A stretch of 64,000 nucleotides of DNA from JBBQFC01 sp038321615 (GTDB taxonomy: Bacteria; Bacteroidota; Bacteroidia; Flavobacteriales_D; Cryomorphaceae). This document shows positions 18,701 to 27,445 of this stretch, piece by piece. The notes under the pieces are model-generated. The model did not search any database. It was not told where the DNA came from and saw only the letters and a program-made list of their open reading frames with translations. Numbering within the stretch: position 1 is the stretch's first letter; every line of letters begins with the position of its first letter. Location of the stretch: positions 1-64,000 of the forward strand of contig JBBQFC010000005.1 in assembly GCA_038321615.1 (NCBI GenBank), read 5' to 3'. The position numbers and the translations under genes were made by a program.

Positions 18701-19507
18701 ACGCAAGACGAGATTCAAGCACGACGCTTATTGGAAGCCTTTCCGACCACCTATACTTCTTTTGATAATTTTGACTTTGGAACCGTTAAAGGTTTGACCA
18801 TAACTTACGATCTCCGCCGAACTGGAAATATCACCCTTCGAGCTGCATATACCATGCAGTTTGCTTCGGCCACCGGTTCGAATTCGAATTCTGCGGTTAA
18901 TTTGGTTAACTCTGGCGAGCCCAATCTTCGAGTTATATTCCCGACAGACCGCGACCAGCGCCACTTGATTATAACCACGTTCGACTACCGGTATGGAAGC
19001 GGAGCCGATTACAATGGTCCGGTAATTGGTGGAAAACAAATTTTACAAAATTTTGGTATAAATTTCGTAGGCACCTTTGGGTCTGGAACGCCTTACTCGC
19101 GACAACTACAGGCAACAGGTACAGCGTTCATAAATGCAGCGGGTTCTCCGCAACTTGAAGGTACGATAAACGGCTCGCGCCTTCCTTGGCAGACCCGTGT
19201 GGATATGCAGATAGATAAATCATTCTCTATCAACTTAGGCACAAAAGATGGGGCACCAAAAAAGGGTTTCTTGAATGTTTATTTCTTAATTAACAACCTT
19301 TTAAATGTTCAGAACATCATAACGGCTTATCGATTCACCGGTAACCCCGATGACGACGGCTACTTAAGCTCTCCTCAGTTTACTCCAGCCATTGAATCTC
19401 AAATCGATCCGCAATCATTCCGTCAAGCTTATGCATTGAAAGCAGCGACTCCATTTAACTATGGGCTTCCTAGAACGATGCAACTCGGCGTAAGATTCGA
19501 CTTTTAA
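15752..19507 (+). CDS. large TonB-dependent receptor of the surface-protein trio
   Basis: 1251 residues. Signal peptide to about LAQVGQ. A carboxypeptidase-regulatory-like beta-sandwich (about 27-110: LKGKLTDAQTGEPLPFVNIVL) is followed by a plug with VSIRGAREANTFFYIDGIKVRG and GGIPANYGDATGGIIAITTRG. A very long barrel ends LGVRFDF. It is larger than a normal siderophore receptor and resembles SusC/OAR-type proteins, but no SusD partner follows. The next genes are instead a 1450-residue exported protein (24 nt downstream) and a PorV-like barrel. The cargo is unknown. Long extracellular loops rich in Asp and Asn (residues roughly 400-800) suggest a calcium-rich or large-ligand surface. Confidence 0.9.
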   Translation: MVRTIRLLGFLLLVSTVPALAQVGQGTLKGKLTDAQTGEPLPFVNIVLQNGDQQVAGGATDIDGNYTIKPISPGVYNLLVSYVGYNSQQVQKVIITSDKIAFQNIKLEPGIKLNEFEVIQYKVPLIDKDGGSSGGTVSREDISRMPGRSATSIAATVGGVQTNSDGVSIRGAREANTFFYIDGIKVRGSTNLPKGAIEEVTVITGGIPANYGDATGGIIAITTRGATSKYFGSIDVLTSGFANADGGGIGFDRYSQTQIEGVVSGPLLWKKDAEGNKTTPVLGFFLSGNYRNFLDNRPTIGNYRVKSDVRDRLIADPLDFALNDVAILPSLDVYIDADGNIQNSTTVTPSVQGIPNAEFLREDDWEEVPARQNDRQQGVSLTGKFDIATGPNMDFSVGGTFDYVNDNLFSYDNSLYNYQNNGNSQDQTWRAFARFTQRFVNDTDGEQDGLVKNAFYSIMVDYSQRNFRQWDERHEDRLFNYGYIGKFETIETPNYSFVDTLGGVFVNTGSRELGTTFTPSEVNSDLASYTSALYDFYDQIGFSVRTLDDVDAAGGLRNGRLPDQVFGLYNAVGRPFNSYQLQQQNQFRISGSGSADIGNHAITLGFEYEQFTQRNFSASPVGLWNQARQLANNHIQEIDFNSIPDIQNINNQDYLTFDRLISLDQQSTFDRNLRIALGFDPNGDDVIYVDALDPDLFELNMFSADELLVQGGNTSLVEYYGYDHTGNKLTGSRPSIDDFFQATDEFGVKTRPIGAFEPIYISGYIMDKFAFDDIIFNVGLRVDRFDANQPVLKDQFVLGNAVTVGDSRAASPESTIFFDEHPSVVQDDWVIYVNDLNNPTGINGYRSENTWYNAQGVEIPDPRVLRTPSGIAPLLVDPNATGVDLDGTAFRDYKPQVNVMPRIAFSFPISDEAVFFAHYDILTQRPTGQNITNPIDYLFLQNLGNASVNNPNLRPTRTVDYELGFQQVVSRASSLKIAAFYRETQDEIQARRLLEAFPTTYTSFDNFDFGTVKGLTITYDLRRTGNITLRAAYTMQFASATGSNSNSAVNLVNSGEPNLRVIFPTDRDQRHLIITTFDYRYGSGADYNGPVIGGKQILQNFGINFVGTFGSGTPYSRQLQATGTAFINAAGSPQLEGTINGSRLPWQTRVDMQIDKSFSINLGTKDGAPKKGFLNVYFLINNLLNVQNIITAYRFTGNPDDDGYLSSPQFTPAIESQIDPQSFRQAYALKAATPFNYGLPRTMQLGVRFDF

Positions 19508-19531
19508 TATTAACAACTTATACTACGAATT

Positions 19532-22500
19532 ATGAAAGCTTTGTCATACGGTACTTTACTCGCTACGCTGCTCACAATCTTTGCGGCTCACGCGGAGGCT
19601 CGGGAATATCAAGGTGCTAAAATGCGCTCGGAAGTGCGAGCAAAAGCGGCAGATTGTTCGCCTGCTCAAACTCTAACAGAATTCTTCGTAAATAATGTTA
19701 GAACTGCTGCTGAAACCGGCGGTAATACGTGGTATGATAGGGGAAACGGGCTTCCCTATTATGAAGTTCCGGCAAACGCAGGGAATCACGCTATTTTCGC
19801 TGGTGCATTGTGGATGGGAGGTATTGACCCCGCAGGAAATTTAAAGCTCGCTGCTGTTCGGTTCCGACAAGTAGGAAATGATTTTTGGCCAGGACCGCTC
19901 ACAGTAGATGGATCAGCTTCGATAGAAGCATCCACTTGTCAACTTTGGGATCGGTTCTTCCCTATGTCGCGCCAAATGGTAGAAACGCATATTTATTATT
20001 TCACGCTGCTCCTAGCAGGCGAAGACCCGCTAGAAGATCCCCTCTTCGAGAATGGGTATAATATCCCAGAACAGATACTCAATTGGCCTGCGCAAGGAGA
20101 CCCCGGACTTGGACAAAGCTTCACATTGGCCCCATTCGGAGATTTCCGCGATCCATTTACTGGAGACGTTATCGGCACACCGGGTTTATACGAGCCTTCG
20201 CTCGGCGATTATCCGCTATATGATTTGCAGCAAGAGATTGATTGCCGAAATAGATTGGTTACAGACGTGGTTCCACTATTTGGTGACTTTACATTATACT
20301 GGATATCCAACGATAAGGGAAATATACATACTGAATCGCAAGGCGAGCCAATTGGCATGGAAATTCAGGCTCAGATGTTTGGTTTCACCACCAACGATGA
20401 GATCAACAACATGACCTTTTGCAATTACGTGCTGATCAATCGCGGTACGTTGAACTTAGAAAATACTTATTTCGCGCAATGGGCGGATACTGACTTAGGC
20501 AACTTTAATGATGACTTCATAGGTTGCGATGTCCAAAGGGGTCTCGGCTATTCGTATAATGGTGATAATGATGATGAAGGTTCTGGAAGCGGACCAGGAT
20601 ATGGCGAGCAACCACCTGCCATCGGTATCGATTTCTTCGAAGGTCCTTTTCAAGATCCGGATGGTATTAACAATAGCTATGGAATTGGGGCGAACGAGGC
20701 TTTAAATGGATTGGGTTACCGAAATCCGGCCGATAGCCTGCGACCAGGTGGAATTGACGAAATAATCGACAACGAGCGTTTTGGAATGCGCCGATTCTTA
20801 TTTCATAACAATAATTCAGGACCTGGGCCTACGCAAGACCCCACCATAGCCATTCATTATTACAATTTTATGCGAGGGTTATGGAGAAATAGTTTGCCAA
20901 TGACGTTTGGGGGAACGGGTTTTAATCCTAATGACCCTAATGCGCTCAACGCTGATTTTATGTTTCCAGGAGACACGGACCCGCTTCATTGGGGTACTGG
21001 TGGTGTGAACCCAAATTATTCAGCTGCAGGTGGTTGGACAGAAGAAAATGAAGGAACCGCACCTGCCGATCGACGTTTTGTACAATCTGCTGGTCCTTTT
21101 GTACTTGAGCCTGGAGAATTCAATAATATTACGGTCGGTGTCGTTTATGCCAGAGCGCAAACAGGTGTACCTTTTGCTTCGGTGATTTTGCTCCGACAAG
21201 CCGACGATAAGGCACAATCTCTTTTTGAGAATTGTTTCAGACTTTTAGATGGCCCGGATGCTCCAGAACTTACCCATCAGGAGTTGGACAGAGAGATAAT
21301 ACTCTACATCAGCAACAACAGCCCACTTAGCAACAATAATGCAGAGCAATATGAAGAACTCGATCCTACTATTCCTCCTACGAATCTGGAAGGCGAGCAG
21401 AATGATCAATTTTATCGTTTCCAAGGCTATCAGGTTTTCCAATTGGCCAATGCTGATGTTTCGGTTTCCGAAATCGAAAATCCGGTTCTTGCCCGTTTAG
21501 TTTGGCAGTCGGACATACGCGACTTTAAGCCTAACGGTGAGCCGATCGGACAGTTAATTAATTACGAGCAAAACGATCAAATTGGGCTTCCAGTCCCCAC
21601 AGAAAAGGTAAATGGGGCTAATGAAGGAATTGCGCACTCGCTCCAAATCACCACAGATAGATTTGCAAGTGGAGATAACAGGTTGATTAATTTTAAGCGG
21701 TACTACTACGTGGCTGTTGCTTATGGCTATAATGAATACCAGCCTTACAACCCCGATCCGGTCCAATTAAGTGGCCAGGCATTTACCTATCTCCGCGGTC
21801 GAAAAGGAGCTTCAGGCGACATACAGCCTATCGTTGCGATTCCTCATAAACCTGCTCCGGAACAATTTGGAACCGTATTCACCACCCAGTACGGCGATGG
21901 TGTGCCGGTGAGCCGAATAGAAGGTCAAGGAAATGGAGGTAATGACCTCCAACTTACCCAAGCTTCTATCGACAAAATTATGGAAGGCCCCGTTTACAAA
22001 GCCGATAATTTAGAATACGAACCAGGCCGCGGCCCTGTAAATGTGACTATTGTAGATCCACTCAACGTGCGACCTGCCAAGTTTGAACTCAGATTCTTCA
22101 ACGATCTTGCCCCAGGTGGCGGCTATACGGGCGAGTTTGACGATAGTGAGTGGTATATGGTGGATACGAATAATCCTTTTGACACTATATTTAGCCAAAA
22201 TACCATACGCGTTGCCAACGAGCAAATCGTGCCGGAGTATGGCATTGCGGTAACTATCGGGCAGTATCAATACGATGTGGTTAATGCAAATGCCACACTC
22301 CTCGACTTCTATCCGCGACCGCTTACATCCAACATTACTTTCCCGGTTAGTTCTCCACCTTGGCTTGGAGGGGTTGCCGATCAGGAAGGAAGCACGTTCT
22401 TAAATTGGATTCGATCCGGAACAACTACAATAGACATTGAGGACGGATCAATTCAGCCGTGTTTCCAATTAGTCGATGGTTCAATTGACCCTTTTGTTTA

Positions 22501-23884
22501 TAACGATTATTTGAACCTTGATAATGATCAATTATTCGAACGCATAATTGGCGGTACATTCGCCCCGGCCGGTCTCGTTGGCGCTTACGATTGTGGCCCT
22601 CAACCTTTGAATATTTTTGCAAAAGATCAAATTTTGGTATCACCACGGGATTTGACCGCTCTCACTTCGGTAGATATGCGCTTCACTTCCGACAAATCGA
22701 AGTGGAGTAGAGTTCCAGTGTTCGAAATGCAGCCTGAACCAGATTTTGCCCAAGCAGGTGCCGGTAAAATGACGCTTCGTCGCTCGTTGTCGCTCGATAA
22801 GAATGGGCGAAATCAATTAGATCCAAATGCGAACATAGCAGAATGTACTTTAAATGGTGCACAGGCCTTTACCCAAGAGTCCGTTGCTGCCTTGAGCGCC
22901 CCAGCCCTTAGCAATTTGTTAAATGGTTTGAATACGGAATACCCTCAGATTCTGACGGCTCAAGATTTAATTGGTCTTTCATTCGGTATGTCGTGGTTCC
23001 CAGGTTATGCATTTAATGTGGAAACAGGAGAACGCGTAAATATGGCTTTTGGAGAAAACTCCAACTTTGCCAGCGATAACGGGCGCGATATGATCTGGAA
23101 TCCATCATCACGCGTGAGCACGACTCTCGGTACCCAATTTGTATTTGGTGGAGAGCATTATATCTATACTTTCCGAAATCGAGCGCGCGAGCGAAATAGT
23201 GCAACCGAGGTACCGATGTACGATGGTGGGCAGTTCATTTACAATTCCCTCACTTCGGGTACCACCAATCAGCGACGTGTTGTATTCCGGGCATTAAACT
23301 GGATATCTGTACCGCTTCTAAATCAGGGTTTCCAATTCCGCTCTATGGCAGATGGATTGGTGCCTGGCGAAGCGCGTATGTATGCCAATGTATCGAAGCC
23401 GTACGCGCCCTACGCCACTACTGTAGACGAACTTGGTGCTGGTGCTTTTCCTTACACCGAACCGACGACGAATTACGACATAAGTGAAAATTTCTGGTAT
23501 CCTTATTACAGTTTCAATACGGAGGGTCTAGAGACATCTACCAATATTTTAACTGCGGCCACAAACGCGCTCGACTTGATCGATATCGTGCCAAATCCTT
23601 ACTATGCCTACTCGGCCTATGAGCAAAGCAGAACGGATAACCGCGTTAAGTTTGTCAATCTACCGGTAGAATGTAAGATTCAGATATTTACCATCAATGG
23701 TACGCTTATTCGTGTGCTTGAGAAAGACAATCCACAGACATTCTTAGACTGGAACTTGCAGAACGAGTCCTTCATTCCAATCGCAGGTGGCCTGTATCTT
23801 ATCCACGTGCAAGCACCTGGAATAGGCGAGCGGGTATTGAAGTTCTTTGCATCAACTCGTCCACCGGATTTACGAAACTTCTAA
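19532..23884 (+). CDS. 1450-residue exported protein with T9SS-like C-terminal domain
   Basis: A signal peptide (LLATLLTIFAAHAEA) opens a long protein of no recognised domain, rich in aromatic, Asn, Asp and Gly residues. Patches such as the acidic run near residue 350 (GDNDDEGSGSG) look like loops between beta strands. The last 90 residues start with DIVPNPYYAYSAYE and continue VKFVNLPVECKIQIFTINGTL to GGLYLIHVQ and VLKFFAS. This is the pattern of T9SS sorting or FlgD-like terminal domains that carry cargo across the outer membrane. It follows the receptor by 24 nt and precedes the PorV-like gene by 27 nt, so the three are one operon. It probably sits on the cell surface with the receptor. 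Confidence 0.8.
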   Translation: MKALSYGTLLATLLTIFAAHAEAREYQGAKMRSEVRAKAADCSPAQTLTEFFVNNVRTAAETGGNTWYDRGNGLPYYEVPANAGNHAIFAGALWMGGIDPAGNLKLAAVRFRQVGNDFWPGPLTVDGSASIEASTCQLWDRFFPMSRQMVETHIYYFTLLLAGEDPLEDPLFENGYNIPEQILNWPAQGDPGLGQSFTLAPFGDFRDPFTGDVIGTPGLYEPSLGDYPLYDLQQEIDCRNRLVTDVVPLFGDFTLYWISNDKGNIHTESQGEPIGMEIQAQMFGFTTNDEINNMTFCNYVLINRGTLNLENTYFAQWADTDLGNFNDDFIGCDVQRGLGYSYNGDNDDEGSGSGPGYGEQPPAIGIDFFEGPFQDPDGINNSYGIGANEALNGLGYRNPADSLRPGGIDEIIDNERFGMRRFLFHNNNSGPGPTQDPTIAIHYYNFMRGLWRNSLPMTFGGTGFNPNDPNALNADFMFPGDTDPLHWGTGGVNPNYSAAGGWTEENEGTAPADRRFVQSAGPFVLEPGEFNNITVGVVYARAQTGVPFASVILLRQADDKAQSLFENCFRLLDGPDAPELTHQELDREIILYISNNSPLSNNNAEQYEELDPTIPPTNLEGEQNDQFYRFQGYQVFQLANADVSVSEIENPVLARLVWQSDIRDFKPNGEPIGQLINYEQNDQIGLPVPTEKVNGANEGIAHSLQITTDRFASGDNRLINFKRYYYVAVAYGYNEYQPYNPDPVQLSGQAFTYLRGRKGASGDIQPIVAIPHKPAPEQFGTVFTTQYGDGVPVSRIEGQGNGGNDLQLTQASIDKIMEGPVYKADNLEYEPGRGPVNVTIVDPLNVRPAKFELRFFNDLAPGGGYTGEFDDSEWYMVDTNNPFDTIFSQNTIRVANEQIVPEYGIAVTIGQYQYDVVNANATLLDFYPRPLTSNITFPVSSPPWLGGVADQEGSTFLNWIRSGTTTIDIEDGSIQPCFQLVDGSIDPFVYNDYLNLDNDQLFERIIGGTFAPAGLVGAYDCGPQPLNIFAKDQILVSPRDLTALTSVDMRFTSDKSKWSRVPVFEMQPEPDFAQAGAGKMTLRRSLSLDKNGRNQLDPNANIAECTLNGAQAFTQESVAALSAPALSNLLNGLNTEYPQILTAQDLIGLSFGMSWFPGYAFNVETGERVNMAFGENSNFASDNGRDMIWNPSSRVSTTLGTQFVFGGEHYIYTFRNRARERNSATEVPMYDGGQFIYNSLTSGTTNQRRVVFRALNWISVPLLNQGFQFRSMADGLVPGEARMYANVSKPYAPYATTVDELGAGAFPYTEPTTNYDISENFWYPYYSFNTEGLETSTNILTAATNALDLIDIVPNPYYAYSAYEQSRTDNRVKFVNLPVECKIQIFTINGTLIRVLEKDNPQTFLDWNLQNESFIPIAGGLYLIHVQAPGIGERVLKFFASTRPPDLRNF

Positions 23885-23911
23885 GCCATTCACTCACCGA
23901 GAATTCTATCC

Positions 23912-24976
23912 ATGAAATACATGTTTAAATCTATCTTGCCGCTTTGCCTGGCATCTTGCTTAATCAGTCCAAATATGCTCAAAGCAGGTAATCCTGATCG
24001 AGCTGGTTCTGCTGGAGGTATGCAACTGCTCGTGAACCCTTGGGCGCGGAGTAATGCGCTCGCCGGTGCCGATATGGCTGATGCAACTCCTGTGGAATCT
24101 ATGTTCCAAAATGTAGCTGGTCTGGCCTTCGTGCGTTCCACGGAAGTAGGCTTCACCTATACGGACTACCTATCAGGTTCCGATGTTTCGATTAACTCCT
24201 TCGCCTTGGCGCAGCGGGTAGGTGAAACGAGCGTGCTGGGTCTGAGCTTTTCGAGCTTTGGTTTGGGCGATATCCGGAGAACTACAACTGAAACACCCGA
24301 TGGCGATGGAACGTTCTTCAATGTAAGTTTGGTTAATATAGGCCTTTCTTACGCCAAGGCGTTTTCAAATAGCATCTACGGTGGTTTCACCTTGAAGATT
24401 ATCTCGGAAAATACAGCTGATCTAAGTGCGACCGGTGTTGCGTTCGACGCCGGAATCAAGTATGTGACGGGAGATCGCGATCAGGTAAAATTTGGAATAA
24501 CGTTGAAGAATGTTGGGCCGACCATGTCGTTTTCTGGAGATGGATTGAGCTTCCAAACCAATGTTCCCACCAACGAATATCAATTTACCGCTGAACTGCG
24601 GAGTGAGAATTATGAGTTGCCTTCCTTGGTTTCTATCGGGGCGAGTTATGATTTTATCCTCGCCGAAGATCACTTCTTGACTGCACATGGTACCTTTGTT
24701 GCCAATTCTTTCACCCGCGATAATTTCCTAATTGCGGCAGAATATACCTTCAAAAAGTTAGTATTTCTGAGAGCGGGTTACCACTATGAAAGCGACATTA
24801 CCAATAACGATGCCCGACGGTATGCCTATACTGGTTTTGCTGGTGGTGCAGGCTTGCAGTTTGAACTTGGAGAAAAGAAAACTCGTTTGAGCGTAGATTA
24901 CGCCTACCGACCATCAAACCCCTTCAATGGCTCACATAGTATTGGAGCTCGTATCCATCTTGGAAAGGGAGAGTAA
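23912..24976 (+). CDS. PorV/PorQ-family outer-membrane barrel protein
   Basis: 354 residues. A signal peptide (ILPLCLASCLISPNMLKA) is followed by GGMQLLVNPWARSNALAGADMADA and the NVAGLAF region typical of the PorV/PorQ (FadL-like) family. About fourteen beta strands follow, ending HSIGARIHLGKGE. PorV in T9SS bacteria collects exported proteins by their C-terminal domain and hands them to the attachment complex. This copy directly follows a protein with such a domain, so it may be a dedicated partner rather than the housekeeping PorV. A strong terminator follows at 25003. Confidence 0.85.
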   Translation: MKYMFKSILPLCLASCLISPNMLKAGNPDRAGSAGGMQLLVNPWARSNALAGADMADATPVESMFQNVAGLAFVRSTEVGFTYTDYLSGSDVSINSFALAQRVGETSVLGLSFSSFGLGDIRRTTTETPDGDGTFFNVSLVNIGLSYAKAFSNSIYGGFTLKIISENTADLSATGVAFDAGIKYVTGDRDQVKFGITLKNVGPTMSFSGDGLSFQTNVPTNEYQFTAELRSENYELPSLVSIGASYDFILAEDHFLTAHGTFVANSFTRDNFLIAAEYTFKKLVFLRAGYHYESDITNNDARRYAYTGFAGGAGLQFELGEKKTRLSVDYAYRPSNPFNGSHSIGARIHLGKGE

Positions 24977-24986
24977 GAAATAGTAC

Positions 24987-24994
24987 TATATTTG
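24987..24994 (+). promoter_or_regulatory. TATATTTG box just before the operon terminator
   Basis: It matches TAnnTTTG, but the nearest TTG is 24 nt away and the terminator at 25003 begins 9 nt downstream. It could be the greA promoter with an attenuator, or chance. Confidence 0.3.
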
Positions 24995-25002
24995 TACCAG
25001 AA

Positions 25003-25036
25003 TGAGAAAGCCCTGACAAGGGTTTTCTCGTTTTTT
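25003..25036 (+). terminator. terminator of the receptor/secreted protein/PorV operon
   Basis: gagaaagccct and agggttttctc arms with a GACA loop, followed by gttttttag. Confidence 0.85.
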
Positions 25037-25067
25037 AGTTTATACCAACCTGTATATACCCAATTTT

Positions 25068-25541
25068 ATGGCTCAAATAAATTACTATACCGAGCAGGGT
25101 CTTAAAAAGATAAAAGAAGAGCTCCACCACCTGAAAACGGTGGAACGCCCTTCTATTTCCGGACAAATTGCCGAAGCGCGCGACAAAGGCGACCTTTCTG
25201 AAAACGCTGAATACGATGCAGCTAAAGAAGCGCAAGGACTTCTCGAAGCGCGGATATCCAAAATGGAGGACGTACTCGCGAACGCCCGTGTGGTGGATGA
25301 ATCGCAGATGGACACTTCGAAAGCCTACATTTTAACCAAGGTGACCATTAAGAATTTGGCGAATGACAAAATGCTCACTTACCAGCTTGTAGCCGAGAGC
25401 GAAGCAGATTTGAAGAGTCAGAAATTGTCAATTCTGTCGCCCATTGGCAAAGGACTTTTGGGTCGCGAACGTGGCGACAAGGTCGAGATTCAAGTCCCCT
25501 CCGGTATTGCGACTTTTGAGATTATGGAAATTTCAAAATAG
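25068..25541 (+). CDS. greA: transcription elongation factor GreA
   Basis: 157 residues, the standard length. The N-terminal coiled coil (about 1-75) contains GLKKIKEELHHLKTVERP and the acidic tip GDLSENAEYDAAKE, which reaches into the RNA polymerase secondary channel to stimulate cleavage of backtracked RNA. The C-terminal FKBP-like domain ends with SPIGKGLLGRERGDKVEIQVPSG. All key acidic residues are kept. The HIT gene follows 6 nt later, so they are co-transcribed. Confidence 0.97.
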   Translation: MAQINYYTEQGLKKIKEELHHLKTVERPSISGQIAEARDKGDLSENAEYDAAKEAQGLLEARISKMEDVLANARVVDESQMDTSKAYILTKVTIKNLANDKMLTYQLVAESEADLKSQKLSILSPIGKGLLGRERGDKVEIQVPSGIATFEIMEISK

Positions 25542-25547
25542 CCATAG

Positions 25548-25943
25548 ATGGCCAGCATTTTTAGCCGCATTATTTCTGGTGAGATTCCAGGGCATATTGT
25601 TGCCGAAAACGGTGATTTTGTCGCTTTTCTCGACATTAATCCGCTGGTAATGGGGCATGTGTTGGTCGTTCCGAAAAAGGAAATCGATTATTTATTCGAT
25701 CTCCCCGAAGACCTATTGGCATCTATCATGCCCTTCGCAGCAACCATCGCTGCGAAAATTAGATTGGTGGTACCTTGCCAGCGAATAGGCATAGCAGTAA
25801 TAGGTCTCGAAGTGCCCCACGCCCATATTCACTTGGTACCCCTTCAAACGGTAAGTGACATTAATTTTTCGCGCCCTAAGCTCAACCCGAGCTCTGAAGA
25901 ACTAAAGGTTATGGCTGAGAAAATTCGTTCAGCGGCACTTTAA
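25548..25943 (+). CDS. HIT-family nucleotide hydrolase
   Basis: 131 residues. The catalytic histidine triad is present as HAHIHLVPL near residues 98-106, the middle His being the nucleophile. The N-terminal SIFSRIISGEIPGHIVAEN and VLVVPKKEIDYLFDL are typical of the Hint/HinT branch. That branch hydrolyses AMP-lysine or adenosine phosphoramidates, including aminoacyl-adenylates. It follows greA by 6 nt. Its stop overlaps the stop of convergent ruvC by 4 nt. Confidence 0.94.
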   Translation: MASIFSRIISGEIPGHIVAENGDFVAFLDINPLVMGHVLVVPKKEIDYLFDLPEDLLASIMPFAATIAAKIRLVVPCQRIGIAVIGLEVPHAHIHLVPLQTVSDINFSRPKLNPSSEELKVMAEKIRSAAL

Positions 25944-26491
25944 CCAATTTTCTTGCTCGGATTCTTTGCGATATAAGCCTTCCACGATGTGAATCCCACT
26001 TGAGTGGACTTGCCAAATGAAAAGCTGTGACAGACGGCAGCAGCCAATCCATCCGTTGCATCGAGGTATTCGGGCATTTCATTGAGTGAAAGCAAGGTTT
26101 GGATCATCTTGGCTACCTGTTCCTTGCTGGCTGCGCCATTGCCGGTTATCGCCTGCTTGATGCGGCGCGGTGCATATTCTGTGTAAGGTATCTCGCGGCT
26201 CAGTGCCGCCGATATTGCTACGCCTTGCGCCCGCCCCAATTTCAACATCGACTGTACGTTTTTTCCGTAGAAGGGTGCTTCGATTGCCAACTCGTCGGGG
26301 TGGTAGCTGTCGATGAGCAGAATTACCTTTTCAAATATTTTCTTGAGCTTCAATGCATGATCAGCATATTTCTCCAATTTGAGAACCCCGTGGCTCACCA
26401 AAGTCATTTTACTTCCTTGACTGGAGATTATCCCGTAGCCCATAATGGTAGTTCCTGGGTCGATCCCCAAGATGATTTTCTCCGACGACAT
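25940..26491 (-). CDS. ruvC: Holliday junction resolvase RuvC
   Basis: 183 residues. IILGIDPGTTIMGYGII has the first catalytic Asp near residue 11, LAIEAPFYGKNVQS contributes the Glu near 70 and the junction-binding Phe, and DATDGLAAAVCHSF near 146-159 supplies the last acidic pair. It cuts four-way junctions symmetrically with RuvAB in recombination repair. RuvA and RuvB are not in the window. A good promoter on the minus strand ends 20 nt before the ATG. Confidence 0.97.
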   Translation of the reverse strand: MSSEKIILGIDPGTTIMGYGIISSQGSKMTLVSHGVLKLEKYADHALKLKKIFEKVILLIDSYHPDELAIEAPFYGKNVQSMLKLGRAQGVAISAALSREIPYTEYAPRRIKQAITGNGAASKEQVAKMIQTLLSLNEMPEYLDATDGLAAAVCHSFSFGKSTQVGFTSWKAYIAKNPSKKIG

Positions 26492-26510
26492 TATGCCTTA
26501 CCTTTAAGGC

Positions 26511-26538
26511 CAAATGTATAAAACACTTCCGAAAGCAA
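26511..26538 (-). promoter_or_regulatory. ruvC promoter
   Basis: On the minus strand, TTG at 26538-26536, 17 nt, then TACATTTG at 26518-26511. It overlaps the first codons of the divergent membrane-protein gene. Confidence 0.65.
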
Positions 26539-27440
26539 GCATCGCGAAATGGGCCTTCTACTGCCTTCCGATCGGAGTACTTGGTTACGTGGCGTTTGAG
26601 ATTTTTAGCAGATTACGCTATCAAGAGTTTGATTGGTCAGACCGAATCGGCAGCGCCTTACCTACTTTACTCATCATCGGTATTTTGAGCTACGCAAACC
26701 TGTATTGCGAAATGCGAAAGTGGAGCACGCTGATCGGTGCACAGGGGAATAGGTCTCTCGCTTGGAAGGCAATAATGGCCGGCCTCGTGGGTGGTTTTCT
26801 TACGCCAAATCGCATCGGCGATATTGCCGGTAAAACCCTTGCCACACCGGCCGGAGTGCGGGCATCGTCGTTTGTAGCATCGGCTCTGGGTTCTCTTTTA
26901 CAAGGAGCGGTTACCATTGTTTTTGGCCTTTTAGCGCTTTTTCTTTATCCCTTGTCATTGCCCGATTATTCCGTTTTCGCAAATGGGCCGGGGATTACCA
27001 TAGCATTAGCGGCCGCTCTGCTTGCAACAGGTGGTTTCTTATTTTTTCGAAAACGCATTTCGTCGAAAATGGATGCTTTGATACTTGCCGCTTCGCAGGT
27101 GCGCCCCGTTACTGTTTTTCATGCTTCGCGATGGGCTGTAATGCGCTACCTTATTTTCGCAAGTCAACTCTATTTGGCTCTTGCCATGATGGGCATATCT
27201 CTTTCTTTGTTTAGTGCGTTCAGTGCTATTGCACTACTCTATTTGTTTCAGAGCTATTTTCCCTTCAGTAGTTTTGGCGATTTGGGTGTGCGGGAGATTT
27301 TTGCAATGGCTATATTTTCGCCAATGGTCGAGTTTGCTCCTTTGGCAGCAGCCGCTACGCTGGTGGTTTGGCTTATTAATATTGCCATTCCGGTAACTAT
27401 TGGATCTATTCGAATGCGCCAACTCGTGCCAGCGCTGTAG
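26514..27440 (+). CDS. flippase-like integral membrane protein (LPG synthase TM / UPF0104 family)
   Basis: 308 residues with about eight hydrophobic segments. NLYCEMRKWSTLIG near 61-74, the loop GGFLTPNRIGDIAGKT near 93-108, and FSSFGDLGVREIFA near 251-264 are the family's polar signatures within the membrane. The family is related to the flippase half of MprF and often sits beside glycosyltransferases. Here a GT2 gene starts 5 nt downstream. A role in moving or supplying a lipid-linked sugar is inferred from that pairing only. The lipid-transferring catalytic domain of MprF is absent. Confidence 0.85.
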   Translation: MYKTLPKASIAKWAFYCLPIGVLGYVAFEIFSRLRYQEFDWSDRIGSALPTLLIIGILSYANLYCEMRKWSTLIGAQGNRSLAWKAIMAGLVGGFLTPNRIGDIAGKTLATPAGVRASSFVASALGSLLQGAVTIVFGLLALFLYPLSLPDYSVFANGPGITIALAAALLATGGFLFFRKRISSKMDALILAASQVRPVTVFHASRWAVMRYLIFASQLYLALAMMGISLSLFSAFSAIALLYLFQSYFPFSSFGDLGVREIFAMAIFSPMVEFAPLAAAATLVVWLINIAIPVTIGSIRMRQLVPAL

Positions 27441-27445
27441 CAAGT

